NCBI GenBank assembly: GCA_002299425.1
Contig: DBNW01000050.1
Coordinates: forward strand, 1,044-36,279
Length of the DNA stretch: 35,236 nucleotides
Origin: Methylococcaceae bacterium UBA662
GTDB taxonomy: Bacteria > Pseudomonadota > Gammaproteobacteria > Methylococcales > Methylomonadaceae
Direction of reading: 5' to 3'
In this document: one piece after another, positions 23,012-32,252 of the stretch
Layout of the letters: each line of letters starts with the position of its first letter
Position numbering within the stretch: the stretch's first letter is position 1
The notes under the pieces: generated by a model
The model's input: the letters and a program-made list of their open reading frames with translations, nothing else
The model's database searches: none
Told to the model about the DNA's origin: nothing
Position numbers and translations under genes: made by a program

Positions 23012-26000
23012 CTAGACCCGTGCTTGCCCCGCCGTCAGGCCTTGGACCACTTCTAAGCCCACCAAACGAGCCAGAAATGTGTCGATGGCCGGAATATCAG
23101 CCAAGGCGTGTTGGTTTTGCCGGTCTTGTTCAATAATCCAAGCCGTTGAACCTATTGAATAAATGCTTTGCACAGAACGGTTGATCAAAGTGATTTTGTA
23201 ATCGTTCAGGCGTTTGTCCGCCAGCAGACTGGCCAATTGCTCGTCTTGATAATTGCTGTAGGCTTCGCGAGTAACTTTTACCAAAGCTTCTTGCAATTTA
23301 CGCGGGCGTTCCAAAATTAATTTCCGCGCCGCCTGTTCGATAGCGCGTGGGCTGCGTTGGCTTTCCGGCAAAGTTTTAAGCAGGTCACGGGCAATTTGCA
23401 ACGCCTTGTCAAACACGGCATAGCTGTTGATCAGCTTACAAGTCAGGTCGCTGTCCTGAACCTCGTAATTGGGAATGACGCCACCGAACAACGGGCGTTC
23501 GGTTTGGTAAGCCTGCCGGACTTGCTCGATTTGCCGGTGCGCCAAGTCCAAGGCCAGCTCTTCAATCATTTCCTTGCGCTCCATGGATGCGCTAAGGTAG
23601 TGTGCCGTTTGGGTTTTGTACAGCCACAAAGGGATGGCAAATTTAAAATGTACCCGCTCGGTTTGCCACTGATCTAATAACCTTCGGGCTTTGCTGGAGT
23701 TGGCGTAGTCGGCGTGTTGCTCCAGCATGGCGACGATGAACTGCTCATGAGCACGGGCCGTATCGCTGGCTTCTGCCAGGCTGTGCAGCTCTACCGAAGA
23801 TTGGTCACAGTGCTTTTCCAAGCGATTATCGGGGTCATACTGATACGCATTGCCACCCGACATGCCGTTACAAAAACCTTTGCCAAAACCGCCTATGTTC
23901 AACACTGAACCGTTGGTCATGTATTCACAAGCAAAATCACCCACCCCTTCTACCACCGCCATCGCGCCGGAATTCCTGACCGCAAAACGGTCGCCGGCCT
24001 CGCCGTTGATAAAGACCTGGCCGCCGGTCGCGCCAAACAAGGCAAAATTGCCGATCAGGACATTATTGCCGGGTGTTTTAATGCCGCCGCCGGGCGATTC
24101 GACCACCAAAGTGCCGCCGCACATACTCTTGCCGACCCCGTCGTTGCAGGTGCCTAGATGCTCCATGCGCATGCCGTCGTTTAAGAACGCGGCATAACTT
24201 TGCCCGGCTGAACCTGTTGTGCGTACCCGCACGCTGTCGGGTGCCAAATAACGGCGGCCTTGGGGATGGGTGTAGACCAATTTGCTGGCGGCGATTTGTG
24301 CCGGGCTTAATTCGTAAGCCAGCATCCGTTCGATGTCGATGGCGGCTTGGCCACCGACGGTTTTGTTGCGGTTGTTCAGTTTAAGACCCTGGCCTTCGAT
24401 GACAATCGGCCGTCCCTCGCCATTGCACAAGCCCTCCCTAACGTGCTGGATGATTTTGTCATCAATGCTGAAACTGGCTTCCAAATAAATAGGTTGTGAA
24501 ATTTTCACTTCCTCGACGCGCGCCAGCATTTTCCGCAGGTTGATTTGCCCGATCATCAAGGGGTGGTTGATCAAATGCAGCAAGTCGGTTTGGCCGCGGA
24601 TGTCCTTAAGGCTTTGGAAACCTAATTGCGCCAAAATTTCCCGGACTTCGTGCGCTAGGTTCATGAAGTATTGCGCCAGGACACGGGCATCGCCTTTGAA
24701 TTCCTCATGGGCGGTGGTCAGGCCAGCCGGGCATTTGACATTGCAGTTTTTGGCCATCACGCAGCGCAGCATCATCAACGCCGTGGTGCCAAATTCAAAC
24801 GAATCGCCCCCTAAAATGGCCGACTTAACGACATCGATTCCACTTTGATGGGCACCGCTGCAACGCAAGGTGATTTTTTCGCGCAAGCCATTGACGGCAA
24901 GTGCCTGATGCACTTCGGCAATGCCAATTTCCGGCGAACGGCCGCTGTTTTTCAAGCTAGTGACCGCCGCCGCCCCGGTACCGCCGGTATTGCCGGCGAC
25001 ATTGATCAAATCGGCGCCCGCCTTGGCGACACCGACCGCAATCGTGCCAATCCCTTCAGACGATACCAATTTAACGCAGACCCTGACCCGTGCCGCTTTG
25101 GCATCATGGATGAGCTGGCCTAAATCCTCAATGGAATACGTGTCATGGTGCGGCGGCGGACTGACCAGCTCCACTTTAGGGGTGCCGCCGCGCAAGGCAG
25201 CAATTTCTACGGACACCTTAGCGGCCGGCAATTGCCCACCTTCACCCGGTTTTGCGCCTTGGGCAATTTTGATCTCGATTTCTTCGATGGTCGGGTCGGC
25301 CAGATAACCCGCCCAAACACCAAAACGGCCGGAGGCGAACTGTTTGATTTTGCACGAGCGCAAGGTGCCGAACCGGCTGGAATGTTCGCCGCCCTCACCC
25401 GAGTTGCTGGATGCGCCAACAATGTTGGTGCCTAGCGCCACGGCTTCGTGGGCTTCAGCCAACAACGCACCGTGGCTCATAGCGCCCGATGCCAGCGTTT
25501 GGGTGATTTGATGGGCCGGCTGAACGCGCTCTAAAGCAATCGGCTCGCGGGCGGTTTTTAGGTTATCCAAGTAGCCGCTTAACACGGTATCACCCGCAGC
25601 CACGTTGACAGTAAGACCGCTGTCAGTCACCGCCCCGTTGAATGGGCATTCAGAAAAACGTTTTGCCCAATGTTCCGCCAAATGCCGCAAGCGTTCGCTG
25701 CTGTTGTCATCGGTAAACTTGATCTGGTATGCCAAATCGCCGGTTTTTTCCACCTTTAAACCACGCACCAAAAAATTGCGGTTGCCCTGCACATTCTGAC
25801 GTCCGAGGACGCGGTCAAAGTCGGCTGCGGTTCGCGCCGCCGTCACATCAGCGGGAAAATCCATGATGTCGCGCAACGCGGCGGGGCGGTGTTCGCGCTC
25901 TAGGTACAAGTTTTTGGTGAAGCTGCGGTACGCCGGGGTAATGCCGAAGCGGTCAATTTGTTCTGGCGTGCGTTTTTCGTAACCGCTGTCAAAATAGGCG

Positions 26001-28546
26001 GTGTCGCTAGCGAGCGGGGATTTTTCCTGAATATACAGAATCGGCTCATCGGTCATGTGGATGTATTCGCGCACCGCTGTATTGCCGTAGGAATGGCCGG
26101 CACCGTCTTGACGCTCCTTGAACAGCCCGAGAAAGGGAATGTCTTTTTCTTCCCTGACGGCCAGGGCTTTTTGCTGCCATTCGGCGGCACTGGCAGCAAT
26201 GTCAGCAAAACGGGCACCGCCGACGGAAGCATGGATGTTGGGAAAATAAGGGCGCAACCGAGGTTCGTCGGTATCCAGATAATTGGATTCAAAAAATTCA
26301 CCGCCGATATAGCTCTCGACCGTGCACAGACCAAACTTAGCCATGGTTTTCATCAGCGATTTTTCCGCGCCTTTTTGGAATTTGTCCAACACCTTTTGTT
26401 GCTCGGCAAGGCTCGGATAATGGCTGATGACGCGGTTATGGACGCTGAGCGGGCAAATGGCCGAGGCACCAAAACCCAAAAGGGTGGCGATGTCATGCGG
26501 GCTGGCGGCCTGGCCGGTTTCGGCAAGCAACGAAGAGTTAAAGCGCAAGCCGGTTTTGACCAGGCGTTGGTTGGCGGCGGCCACTATCAATAAAGCCGGG
26601 ATCGCTGCGTGTTCGGTGCTGATGCCAATGTCGCTTAAGATAATAATGCCGACACGGTCGCGGGCGGCTTGTTCCACCCGGTCGCAAACCGCCAACAGTG
26701 CCGCCTCCAGCGTGTCTGCATTGGCTTTGGCGTCGATAAAATCCGGTTTAAATAAACAATCCACGGTTCTATGACTAACCGCTGTTTGCCGCCGTATCTG
26801 CTCTAACTGGGTGCGTTGCAAAATAGGCGTTTCGATCATCAACTGCTGGCTCACGGCATCGGCAAACGTCGGTTTAGCCCCTAACGCCACGCGCAGGCTC
26901 ATGCCGTCGCTTTCGCGGAGGGAATCTAGCGGCGGATTGGTAACTTGAGCAAAACGCTGGCTAAAGTAGCGCGACATGCCGCCTTCGGCACTGGACAAGG
27001 CGTTAGGGGCGATGCCATAACCCATGGCCGAGACTTTTTCCGCACCGGTGGTCAAAATGGGGTCCAGCAGAAACTTAAAGCTTTCCTGATTTAAGGCATA
27101 GGCGGTATGCCGCTGATCAATAGCTAAACGGTGCTCGCCGTTTAGCTCAGACAAATCCACTGGCGGTAACTGCTTAATGTGCAGGCAGCGTTTTTTCAGC
27201 AAAGCCGCGTAATCTTGTGCCTGAGCCAGCCGTTCCATCACTTGATGGCTGTTATAGGATTCACCCGTGCTGTGGTCAAAATAAAGCATTCCGCCCGCCT
27301 CAATGCGGCCGCGTTTGAGTACATCCCGGGGCGGGAAATCGATTTGTCCGGCCTCGGACATCACCGCTAAATAATCGGGGGTTTCCACCGAGCGTAAGGG
27401 CCGCAGTCCTAAGCGGTCGAGTCGGGCACCCACACGGATGCCGTCATTAAATATCAACGCGGCCGGGCCGTCATTTTTCTCTTCATACAAGCTGAAATAC
27501 TCCAGCATGGCGCGGACCGCAGGCGACAAGGTGGTGTCGTTTTCCCAGGCGGGTGGCATCATGGCCAGCACAGCGGTGACAATATCGAGCCGATCCTCGT
27601 TGATGCGCCGGGTCAGGGTTTGGTCCAGACGGCCGGAATCGGATTGACCACACGGAAAAACAATATGCCTGTTGTTTTGCCGGGCAATGGCGTTTTCGCT
27701 CAAACGGTTTTTTTTGTCGGTGTTCAGTTCGCCGTTATGGGCCATGTACCGAAACGGTTGCGCCATCATGGTTGCCGGTTCGGTATTGGTCGAGAAGCGG
27801 GTGTGAAAAAACAAAGTATGAATTTCGTGGTCCTGGTCGTATAAGTCCTTGAAATAAGGAATCACTTCGCCGGAATTCAAACGGCCTTTGTAAACCTGAG
27901 TACGCGAACTCATCGACAACGGATAAAAACCGTGCAGTTCCGGCCTGCAAAACCCTTCCGCCTCTATGGCCAGCAGGGCTTGCTGGATATGGCTTTCAAA
28001 GTCATCGTGGCTTGCCCCCTTAAGCGACTGGGGACGATCAAAAACACATTGCTTAATGAGTAACTGGGCTTTTTGCGCGGCGCGGTTAAGTACGCCATTG
28101 TCCACCGGCACTTCGCGCCAGGTAATGACAGGCAGGCTAAATGCTTGCAAATGGCTTTCAACCATTTTTTGCGCGGCAGAATCGTAATGGAGATGGTCTT
28201 CGGGGAAGAAAAAGTTGGCCACCCCAAACTGCCCTAATTCAAGCGCGGGGTTGCCGGTAATTTTACGAAAAAACTTTCTCGACAAATCTATATTAACCCC
28301 GGCACCGTCGCCAATGCCTTCAACGCTCATGCCGCCACGGTGCGGTATGGTGCATAAGGCTTGGTGGGTGATGGTTAAAAGCTCGTGGCTTTGAACGCTG
28401 TGCTTGTGAGTAATAAAGCCCACGCCGCAACTGTCCTGGGTTAAATTGGGGTCATAAAGCATGTATTCTTCGTTGTTTAGTCGGGAATTGTTTTTCATTG
28501 AATCCAGCCCGTTTTTGCGGTTTACAGTTAGGCCTGTTGAATCCAT
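23012..28546 (-). CDS. gltB: Glutamate synthase large subunit, long form with C-terminal extension
   Basis: This 1844-residue protein makes glutamate from 2-oxoglutarate and glutamine. An Ntn glutaminase domain has the nucleophile Cys40 in DSCGVGFI. A central domain follows, then an FMN-binding synthase domain (about 850-1240; GASSNSGEGGEHSSRFG, PGEGGQLPAAKV, SPPPHHDTYSIEDL, GNTGGTGAAA) and a beta-helix GXGXG domain (about 1310-1530). Fe-S cysteines are at 1262, 1268 and 1272 (C-x5-C-x3-C; the E. coli-type spacing is x5/x4). About 300 further residues follow, beyond the usual length near 1500. The start is uncertain: Met at 28546, 28498 or 28462, the last giving MLYDPNLTQDSC as in most relatives. 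No gltD is adjacent. Confidence 0.95.
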   Translation of the reverse strand: MDSTGLTVNRKNGLDSMKNNSRLNNEEYMLYDPNLTQDSCGVGFITHKHSVQSHELLTITHQALCTIPHRGGMSVEGIGDGAGVNIDLSRKFFRKITGNPALELGQFGVANFFFPEDHLHYDSAAQKMVESHLQAFSLPVITWREVPVDNGVLNRAAQKAQLLIKQCVFDRPQSLKGASHDDFESHIQQALLAIEAEGFCRPELHGFYPLSMSSRTQVYKGRLNSGEVIPYFKDLYDQDHEIHTLFFHTRFSTNTEPATMMAQPFRYMAHNGELNTDKKNRLSENAIARQNNRHIVFPCGQSDSGRLDQTLTRRINEDRLDIVTAVLAMMPPAWENDTTLSPAVRAMLEYFSLYEEKNDGPAALIFNDGIRVGARLDRLGLRPLRSVETPDYLAVMSEAGQIDFPPRDVLKRGRIEAGGMLYFDHSTGESYNSHQVMERLAQAQDYAALLKKRCLHIKQLPPVDLSELNGEHRLAIDQRHTAYALNQESFKFLLDPILTTGAEKVSAMGYGIAPNALSSAEGGMSRYFSQRFAQVTNPPLDSLRESDGMSLRVALGAKPTFADAVSQQLMIETPILQRTQLEQIRRQTAVSHRTVDCLFKPDFIDAKANADTLEAALLAVCDRVEQAARDRVGIIILSDIGISTEHAAIPALLIVAAANQRLVKTGLRFNSSLLAETGQAASPHDIATLLGFGASAICPLSVHNRVISHYPSLAEQQKVLDKFQKGAEKSLMKTMAKFGLCTVESYIGGEFFESNYLDTDEPRLRPYFPNIHASVGGARFADIAASAAEWQQKALAVREEKDIPFLGLFKERQDGAGHSYGNTAVREYIHMTDEPILYIQEKSPLASDTAYFDSGYEKRTPEQIDRFGITPAYRSFTKNLYLEREHRPAALRDIMDFPADVTAARTAADFDRVLGRQNVQGNRNFLVRGLKVEKTGDLAYQIKFTDDNSSERLRHLAEHWAKRFSECPFNGAVTDSGLTVNVAAGDTVLSGYLDNLKTAREPIALERVQPAHQITQTLASGAMSHGALLAEAHEAVALGTNIVGASSNSGEGGEHSSRFGTLRSCKIKQFASGRFGVWAGYLADPTIEEIEIKIAQGAKPGEGGQLPAAKVSVEIAALRGGTPKVELVSPPPHHDTYSIEDLGQLIHDAKAARVRVCVKLVSSEGIGTIAVGVAKAGADLINVAGNTGGTGAAAVTSLKNSGRSPEIGIAEVHQALAVNGLREKITLRCSGAHQSGIDVVKSAILGGDSFEFGTTALMMLRCVMAKNCNVKCPAGLTTAHEEFKGDARVLAQYFMNLAHEVREILAQLGFQSLKDIRGQTDLLHLINHPLMIGQINLRKMLARVEEVKISQPIYLEASFSIDDKIIQHVREGLCNGEGRPIVIEGQGLKLNNRNKTVGGQAAIDIERMLAYELSPAQIAASKLVYTHPQGRRYLAPDSVRVRTTGSAGQSYAAFLNDGMRMEHLGTCNDGVGKSMCGGTLVVESPGGGIKTPGNNVLIGNFALFGATGGQVFINGEAGDRFAVRNSGAMAVVEGVGDFACEYMTNGSVLNIGGFGKGFCNGMSGGNAYQYDPDNRLEKHCDQSSVELHSLAEASDTARAHEQFIVAMLEQHADYANSSKARRLLDQWQTERVHFKFAIPLWLYKTQTAHYLSASMERKEMIEELALDLAHRQIEQVRQAYQTERPLFGGVIPNYEVQDSDLTCKLINSYAVFDKALQIARDLLKTLPESQRSPRAIEQAARKLILERPRKLQEALVKVTREAYSNYQDEQLASLLADKRLNDYKITLINRSVQSIYSIGSTAWIIEQDRQNQHALADIPAIDTFLARLVGLEVVQGLTAGQARV

Positions 28547-28594
28547 AAAGACTGGCTAATCCCAAGCAAAAGCGTTGCCAAAGTGAATTACAAG

Positions 28595-28613
28595 CCCAAT
28601 TATTATGGTTGGG
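28595..28613. promoter_or_regulatory. Inverted repeat near the predicted gltB transcription start (possible operator)
   Basis: CCCAA (28595-28599) and TTGGG (28609-28613) are separated by nine A/T-rich bases. On the minus strand the repeat would cover about +5 to +23 of the gltB transcript predicted from the promoter at 28626-28654, a typical repressor position. The regulator is unknown. Confidence 0.35.
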
Positions 28614-28625
28614 TTAAACCTGCCG

Positions 28626-28654
28626 ATTGTATGCTAAGTGGCCATAAAAGTCAT
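28626..28654 (-). promoter_or_regulatory. Sigma-70-type promoter candidate for gltB
   Basis: On the minus strand, ATGACT (28654-28649) and TACAAT (28631-28626) are separated by exactly 17 bases, with four and five matches to consensus. The predicted start near 28618 leaves a 70 to 155-base leader, depending on which gltB start is used. Confidence 0.5.
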
Positions 28655-28705
28655 GTTGTGTGTTAGTATTCATCCAAAATTAAGATTACTTTATAGCCGG
28701 TTACT

Positions 28706-29923
28706 ATGAAAGAGCTTTTTGATATTGCCATAGTGGGGGGCGGCATGGTGGGTGCGACCGTAGCCTGTGCGCTGGGCGGCAGTCCTTTAAAAATGGCCGT
28801 CGTTGAACAATCGCCGCCCTTGCCTTTTGCCCCGGATCAACCCCATGACCTGCGGGTATCGGCCTTAAGCATCGCTTCCAAAAACATACTGGAATCGGTT
28901 GGCGCATGGCAGGGCATAACCGACAAAAGGCTCTGCCCTTTCCGCAGAATGCGGGTCTGGGAAACGGCGGGCGACACTGAATTCTGTAGCGATGACATCC
29001 ATTACCCGGAGTTAGGCTATATCGTCGAAAACCGGGTCACGCAACTGTCTCTGCTGGAAAAAATGCGGGAATTTGACCACATCGAATGGATTTGCCCGAC
29101 GCAAATCAAACAGGTCTCGTACCGTCCGGGTAACCGGGTTGAACTTGAGTTGGACAATGGCCGTGTGCTGGCCACACGCCTGTTAGTGGCCGCCGATGGC
29201 GGGCAATCGAAAGTCCGCCAAGCGGTCGGCTTGGGCGTGACCAGTTGGGACTACCAGCAGCACGCCCTGGTCATTTATATCGAGACCGCTTACGGGCAAC
29301 AAGACATCACTTGGCAACGCTTTCTCCCTTCAGGCCCGCAAGCGTTTTTGCCGTTGCCGGGGCATCATGGCTCGCTGGTTTGGTACCACTCGCCGGATGA
29401 GATCAAACGCCTGCAAGAACTGCCGTTTGAGGCATTAAAACAGGAATTGACCGAGGCTTTCCCGGACTGTTTAGGCCCGGTCGAGAAGATACTGGGCGTG
29501 TCCAGCTTCCCGCTACGGCGCCAACATGCCCAGGGTTACATCAAGCACGGCGTGGCCTTGGTCGGCGACGCCGCCCACACCATTAACCCGTTAGCGGGGC
29601 AAGGGGTTAACATTGGCCTGCTGGATGCCGCCGCCCTAGCCGAAGTGATCCTTGAAGCGCAAAACCAAGGCCAAGACATTGCCGATAGCCGCATCTTGCA
29701 GCGCTATGAAAACATGCGGCGTCTGGAGAACCTAAAAATGATGACGCTGATGGATGTGTTCTACCAAGTCTTCAGCAATGACATTTTGCCGGTAAAACTC
29801 ATCCGCAATCTAGGCTTGGGGCTGGCAGGACACCTCCACCCGGTGAAAAACCGGGTCATGCGCAACGCCATGGGTTTGGAGGGCAACTTGCCCAAGCTAG
29901 CCCGGGGCGTACCCATTCTGTAA
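28706..29923 (+). CDS. UbiH/UbiF/VisC-family FAD-dependent ubiquinone hydroxylase
   Basis: A 405-residue flavin monooxygenase that hydroxylates the benzoquinone ring in ubiquinone synthesis. The FAD site is IAIVGGGMVGATVACAL; the ATP/FAD-bridging VAADGGQSKVRQAVG is near residue 160-175, and the ribityl-binding GDAAHTINPLAGQGVNIGLL is near 288-307. LGYIVENRVTQLSLLEKM resembles UbiF (C6 hydroxylase) most, but UbiH and UbiI are not excluded because family members cannot be separated by eye. It is divergent from gltB across 160 bases. The ATG at 28706 begins directly at the FAD fold. Confidence 0.88.
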   Translation: MKELFDIAIVGGGMVGATVACALGGSPLKMAVVEQSPPLPFAPDQPHDLRVSALSIASKNILESVGAWQGITDKRLCPFRRMRVWETAGDTEFCSDDIHYPELGYIVENRVTQLSLLEKMREFDHIEWICPTQIKQVSYRPGNRVELELDNGRVLATRLLVAADGGQSKVRQAVGLGVTSWDYQQHALVIYIETAYGQQDITWQRFLPSGPQAFLPLPGHHGSLVWYHSPDEIKRLQELPFEALKQELTEAFPDCLGPVEKILGVSSFPLRRQHAQGYIKHGVALVGDAAHTINPLAGQGVNIGLLDAAALAEVILEAQNQGQDIADSRILQRYENMRRLENLKMMTLMDVFYQVFSNDILPVKLIRNLGLGLAGHLHPVKNRVMRNAMGLEGNLPKLARGVPIL

Positions 29924-29946
29924 AGGCACTGCGCAAAACCAGCCGC

Positions 29947-32169
29947 TTATTCAAGATCTAAACGGCTGCGGCGCGCTCTACGTGCCGCCAACACCAATAA
30001 AACCACCACCAGACCGACGCCTGCCAGTAGCGGCCAGAGTACCGGCCGGTTCCACAGCAACCGCTGGCGTTCGCGCAAGTGCGGGTCGATGCGGGCGTAT
30101 TTGACGGTGTTGTTAGCCATCAAATTGAGCTTGACGTTTTGATACCAAGCATGGAACAGAGCAACGTTTTTTGGATGGAAACCCAATACCCACGGCGCAT
30201 CATGGCGAACTATCGCCTGCATTTCTTGGATGATCTGGTAGCGCGCTGCGCTGTTGTCCATGCTGCGCATTTGCTCGAACAAACGGTCGAATTGGGGATT
30301 GGCGTAATTGGCCGCATTTTCGCCGCCGGTTTTGGCTTTGGCATGGCCGCCGTACAGCAGGAAAAAGAAATTTTCCGGATCAGGGTAATCGGCGTTCCAG
30401 CCCCAAACGAACAATTGTGCGTTGCCGGTACGCATTTTTTCTTGGAAACGGTTGTAATCGGTTGCCCTAATAACCAGCTCTATGCCCAGTTTTTCCAATT
30501 GCTTGCGGTACCAGTTCATGCGCGGGCGGTCGTCAATGCCGCTGGCGGCGGTGTCGAAGTACAAAACCAGCGGTCGCCGGGTACTCGGATCGATGCCGTG
30601 GGCGTAACCGGCTTCGATCAATAACTGTTCCGCATCCGACACCGGCCTGCGCTGGGGTCTGCCGTTTTGCCAGGTGTAAACCTGACGGTTAATGCCCGCC
30701 TCGCCCTCGACGTGACCGTAAATCCCCGGTGGCAACACGCCCTGCGCCGCTACGCCCCGGCCGTTGGTAAAAATACTAATGAACTCTTCGTAATCGATGG
30801 CGATGGCGATGGCCTGACGCAGTTTCCGGGCGCGTTCACTGGTACCGCCAACGGTGGGGTCAAGCATGTTGAAGCCTAGGTAAAAATTCGACAAAGACAC
30901 CGCCGCTTGCAAATCTATGTTTTTTTCATACAGGGCCGGCGTTAACTCCATCGCGCCACCCCCGGAAAATTGAATGGCCTGATCAAAGTTGTCTGAGGCC
31001 ACGCCGGAGGCATCGTAATAACCCTGTAAAAATTTCGTCCAGTACGGGATGGTTTCTTTTTCCAGGGTGAATACCACGCGCTCGATGAACGGCATGGGCT
31101 TGCCGGCATCCTGCAACAATCCTTCGGCCTCGTCTCCCGGCTCGCCCTCCGCCGGATAAGCTTCACCGTGAAAATAGGGATTTTTCGCCAACACCATGCG
31201 CCGATTTGGGTTGTTTTCGGCCAAAAAATACGCCCCCGTACCGATAGGGTACCAGTCTAGGGTGATGTTTTTTTCCGCAAGACCCGGCTGCCCGTAAAAC
31301 ACTTCAGCCTCCCAGGGCATGGGGGCAAAAAACGGCATCGCCAGCCAAAACATAAATTGCGGGTATTTACCACGGATACGGATGCGGTATTGGTAACGGC
31401 CGGTCGCCTGAACGCCAGCCATGGGCACATTTTTGATGGCGGTGGTCGGCTGATCCTTCACCTCGCGGGCAAACTCAGCGAAACCGACCAGGTAATTTTG
31501 CAGGATACCGGCAATGGGAGATTGGTTTTTTGGGTGCGCCAACCGCTTGATTTGGTAAACATAGTCCTCGGCCGTCAGCTCTCTGGAACCGAGTACTTTA
31601 AAGTCGCCTAACGCGGTGAAGGCAGCGGTTTGGCCGGCTGCAAGTCGATGGTAAAGGTAATTGCCATCGGCGGCCTTCGCTAAGGCCGGGTGCGGCTGGT
31701 ATTGGATGCCAGGGCGCAAACGGATGACATACTCGGTAAACGCAATGTCCTCGTCTTTAGGTGCTGGCGGCTGGCTCTGGACATCTAGGTAACGGACTTC
31801 CGGCATATGCTCGGCAGTCAACGGTACCAACTCATAAGGCCGCTTCACATGAGGTGCTGTCAGCGGCTGGCCCTGGATGTCTAGGTAACGGACTTCCGGC
31901 ATACGCTCGGCAGTCAACGGTACCAACTCATAAGGCCGCTTCAAGTAATGGTATTGCAGGGGCGGCTCGTACACCTGGGCGATAAATTCGTATTCATTAG
32001 CACTGTAAGCCACGGCTGGGTCCAAGTGCTTGGGCCGTTCAGAAAACGCTTGGTACAAAATAGCGCGGCCGCTGTCTTGTTTGGGATACGGGTTGTTCCA
32101 AGGCAACGGCCCACACGCCGCTAACAACACCAACAAACACCCAGCAATAGAGCGACCTAACGTGTTCAT
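29947..32169 (-). CDS. Family 5 extracellular solute-binding lipoprotein with internal 32-residue duplication
   Basis: A 740-residue SBP_bac_5 protein (peptide/nickel/opine-type ABC ligand binder). The lipobox LLAACG puts the lipidated Cys at residue 19 if translation starts at 32169; ATGs at 32187 and 32202 are also possible and none has a good ribosome site. Family blocks include HLDPAVAYSANEYEFI, WYPIGTGAYFL, RKLRQAIAIAIDYEEF, WGWNADYPDPENFFFLLYG and DNSAARYQIIQEMQAIV. Two features are unusual: a 96-bp tandem duplication (KRPYELVPLTAE...MPEVRYLD twice), and a C-terminal membrane helix (VLWPLLAGVGLVVVLLVLAA) with a basic tail, so both ends are membrane-linked. No permease or ATPase genes are adjacent. 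It is divergent from fabI. Confidence 0.9.
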   Translation of the reverse strand: MNTLGRSIAGCLLVLLAACGPLPWNNPYPKQDSGRAILYQAFSERPKHLDPAVAYSANEYEFIAQVYEPPLQYHYLKRPYELVPLTAERMPEVRYLDIQGQPLTAPHVKRPYELVPLTAEHMPEVRYLDVQSQPPAPKDEDIAFTEYVIRLRPGIQYQPHPALAKAADGNYLYHRLAAGQTAAFTALGDFKVLGSRELTAEDYVYQIKRLAHPKNQSPIAGILQNYLVGFAEFAREVKDQPTTAIKNVPMAGVQATGRYQYRIRIRGKYPQFMFWLAMPFFAPMPWEAEVFYGQPGLAEKNITLDWYPIGTGAYFLAENNPNRRMVLAKNPYFHGEAYPAEGEPGDEAEGLLQDAGKPMPFIERVVFTLEKETIPYWTKFLQGYYDASGVASDNFDQAIQFSGGGAMELTPALYEKNIDLQAAVSLSNFYLGFNMLDPTVGGTSERARKLRQAIAIAIDYEEFISIFTNGRGVAAQGVLPPGIYGHVEGEAGINRQVYTWQNGRPQRRPVSDAEQLLIEAGYAHGIDPSTRRPLVLYFDTAASGIDDRPRMNWYRKQLEKLGIELVIRATDYNRFQEKMRTGNAQLFVWGWNADYPDPENFFFLLYGGHAKAKTGGENAANYANPQFDRLFEQMRSMDNSAARYQIIQEMQAIVRHDAPWVLGFHPKNVALFHAWYQNVKLNLMANNTVKYARIDPHLRERQRLLWNRPVLWPLLAGVGLVVVLLVLAARRARRSRLDLE
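31767..31943. repeat. In-frame tandem duplication, 96-bp period, in the solute-binding lipoprotein gene
   Basis: Positions 31767-31847 and 31863-31943 are 81-base copies with only about four differences, 96 bases apart. The period is 32 codons, so the frame is kept. The repeated peptide is KRPYELVPLTAE(R/H)MPEVRYLD. The near-identity at the DNA level indicates a recent event. Confidence 0.95.
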
Positions 32170-32252
32170 AGACAAAAAACTGGACATCAACGGAGCACTC
32201 ATAGATACTTTTGGGACTTCAATTCTAACAAAAATTACACGGTGGTAGAGCA

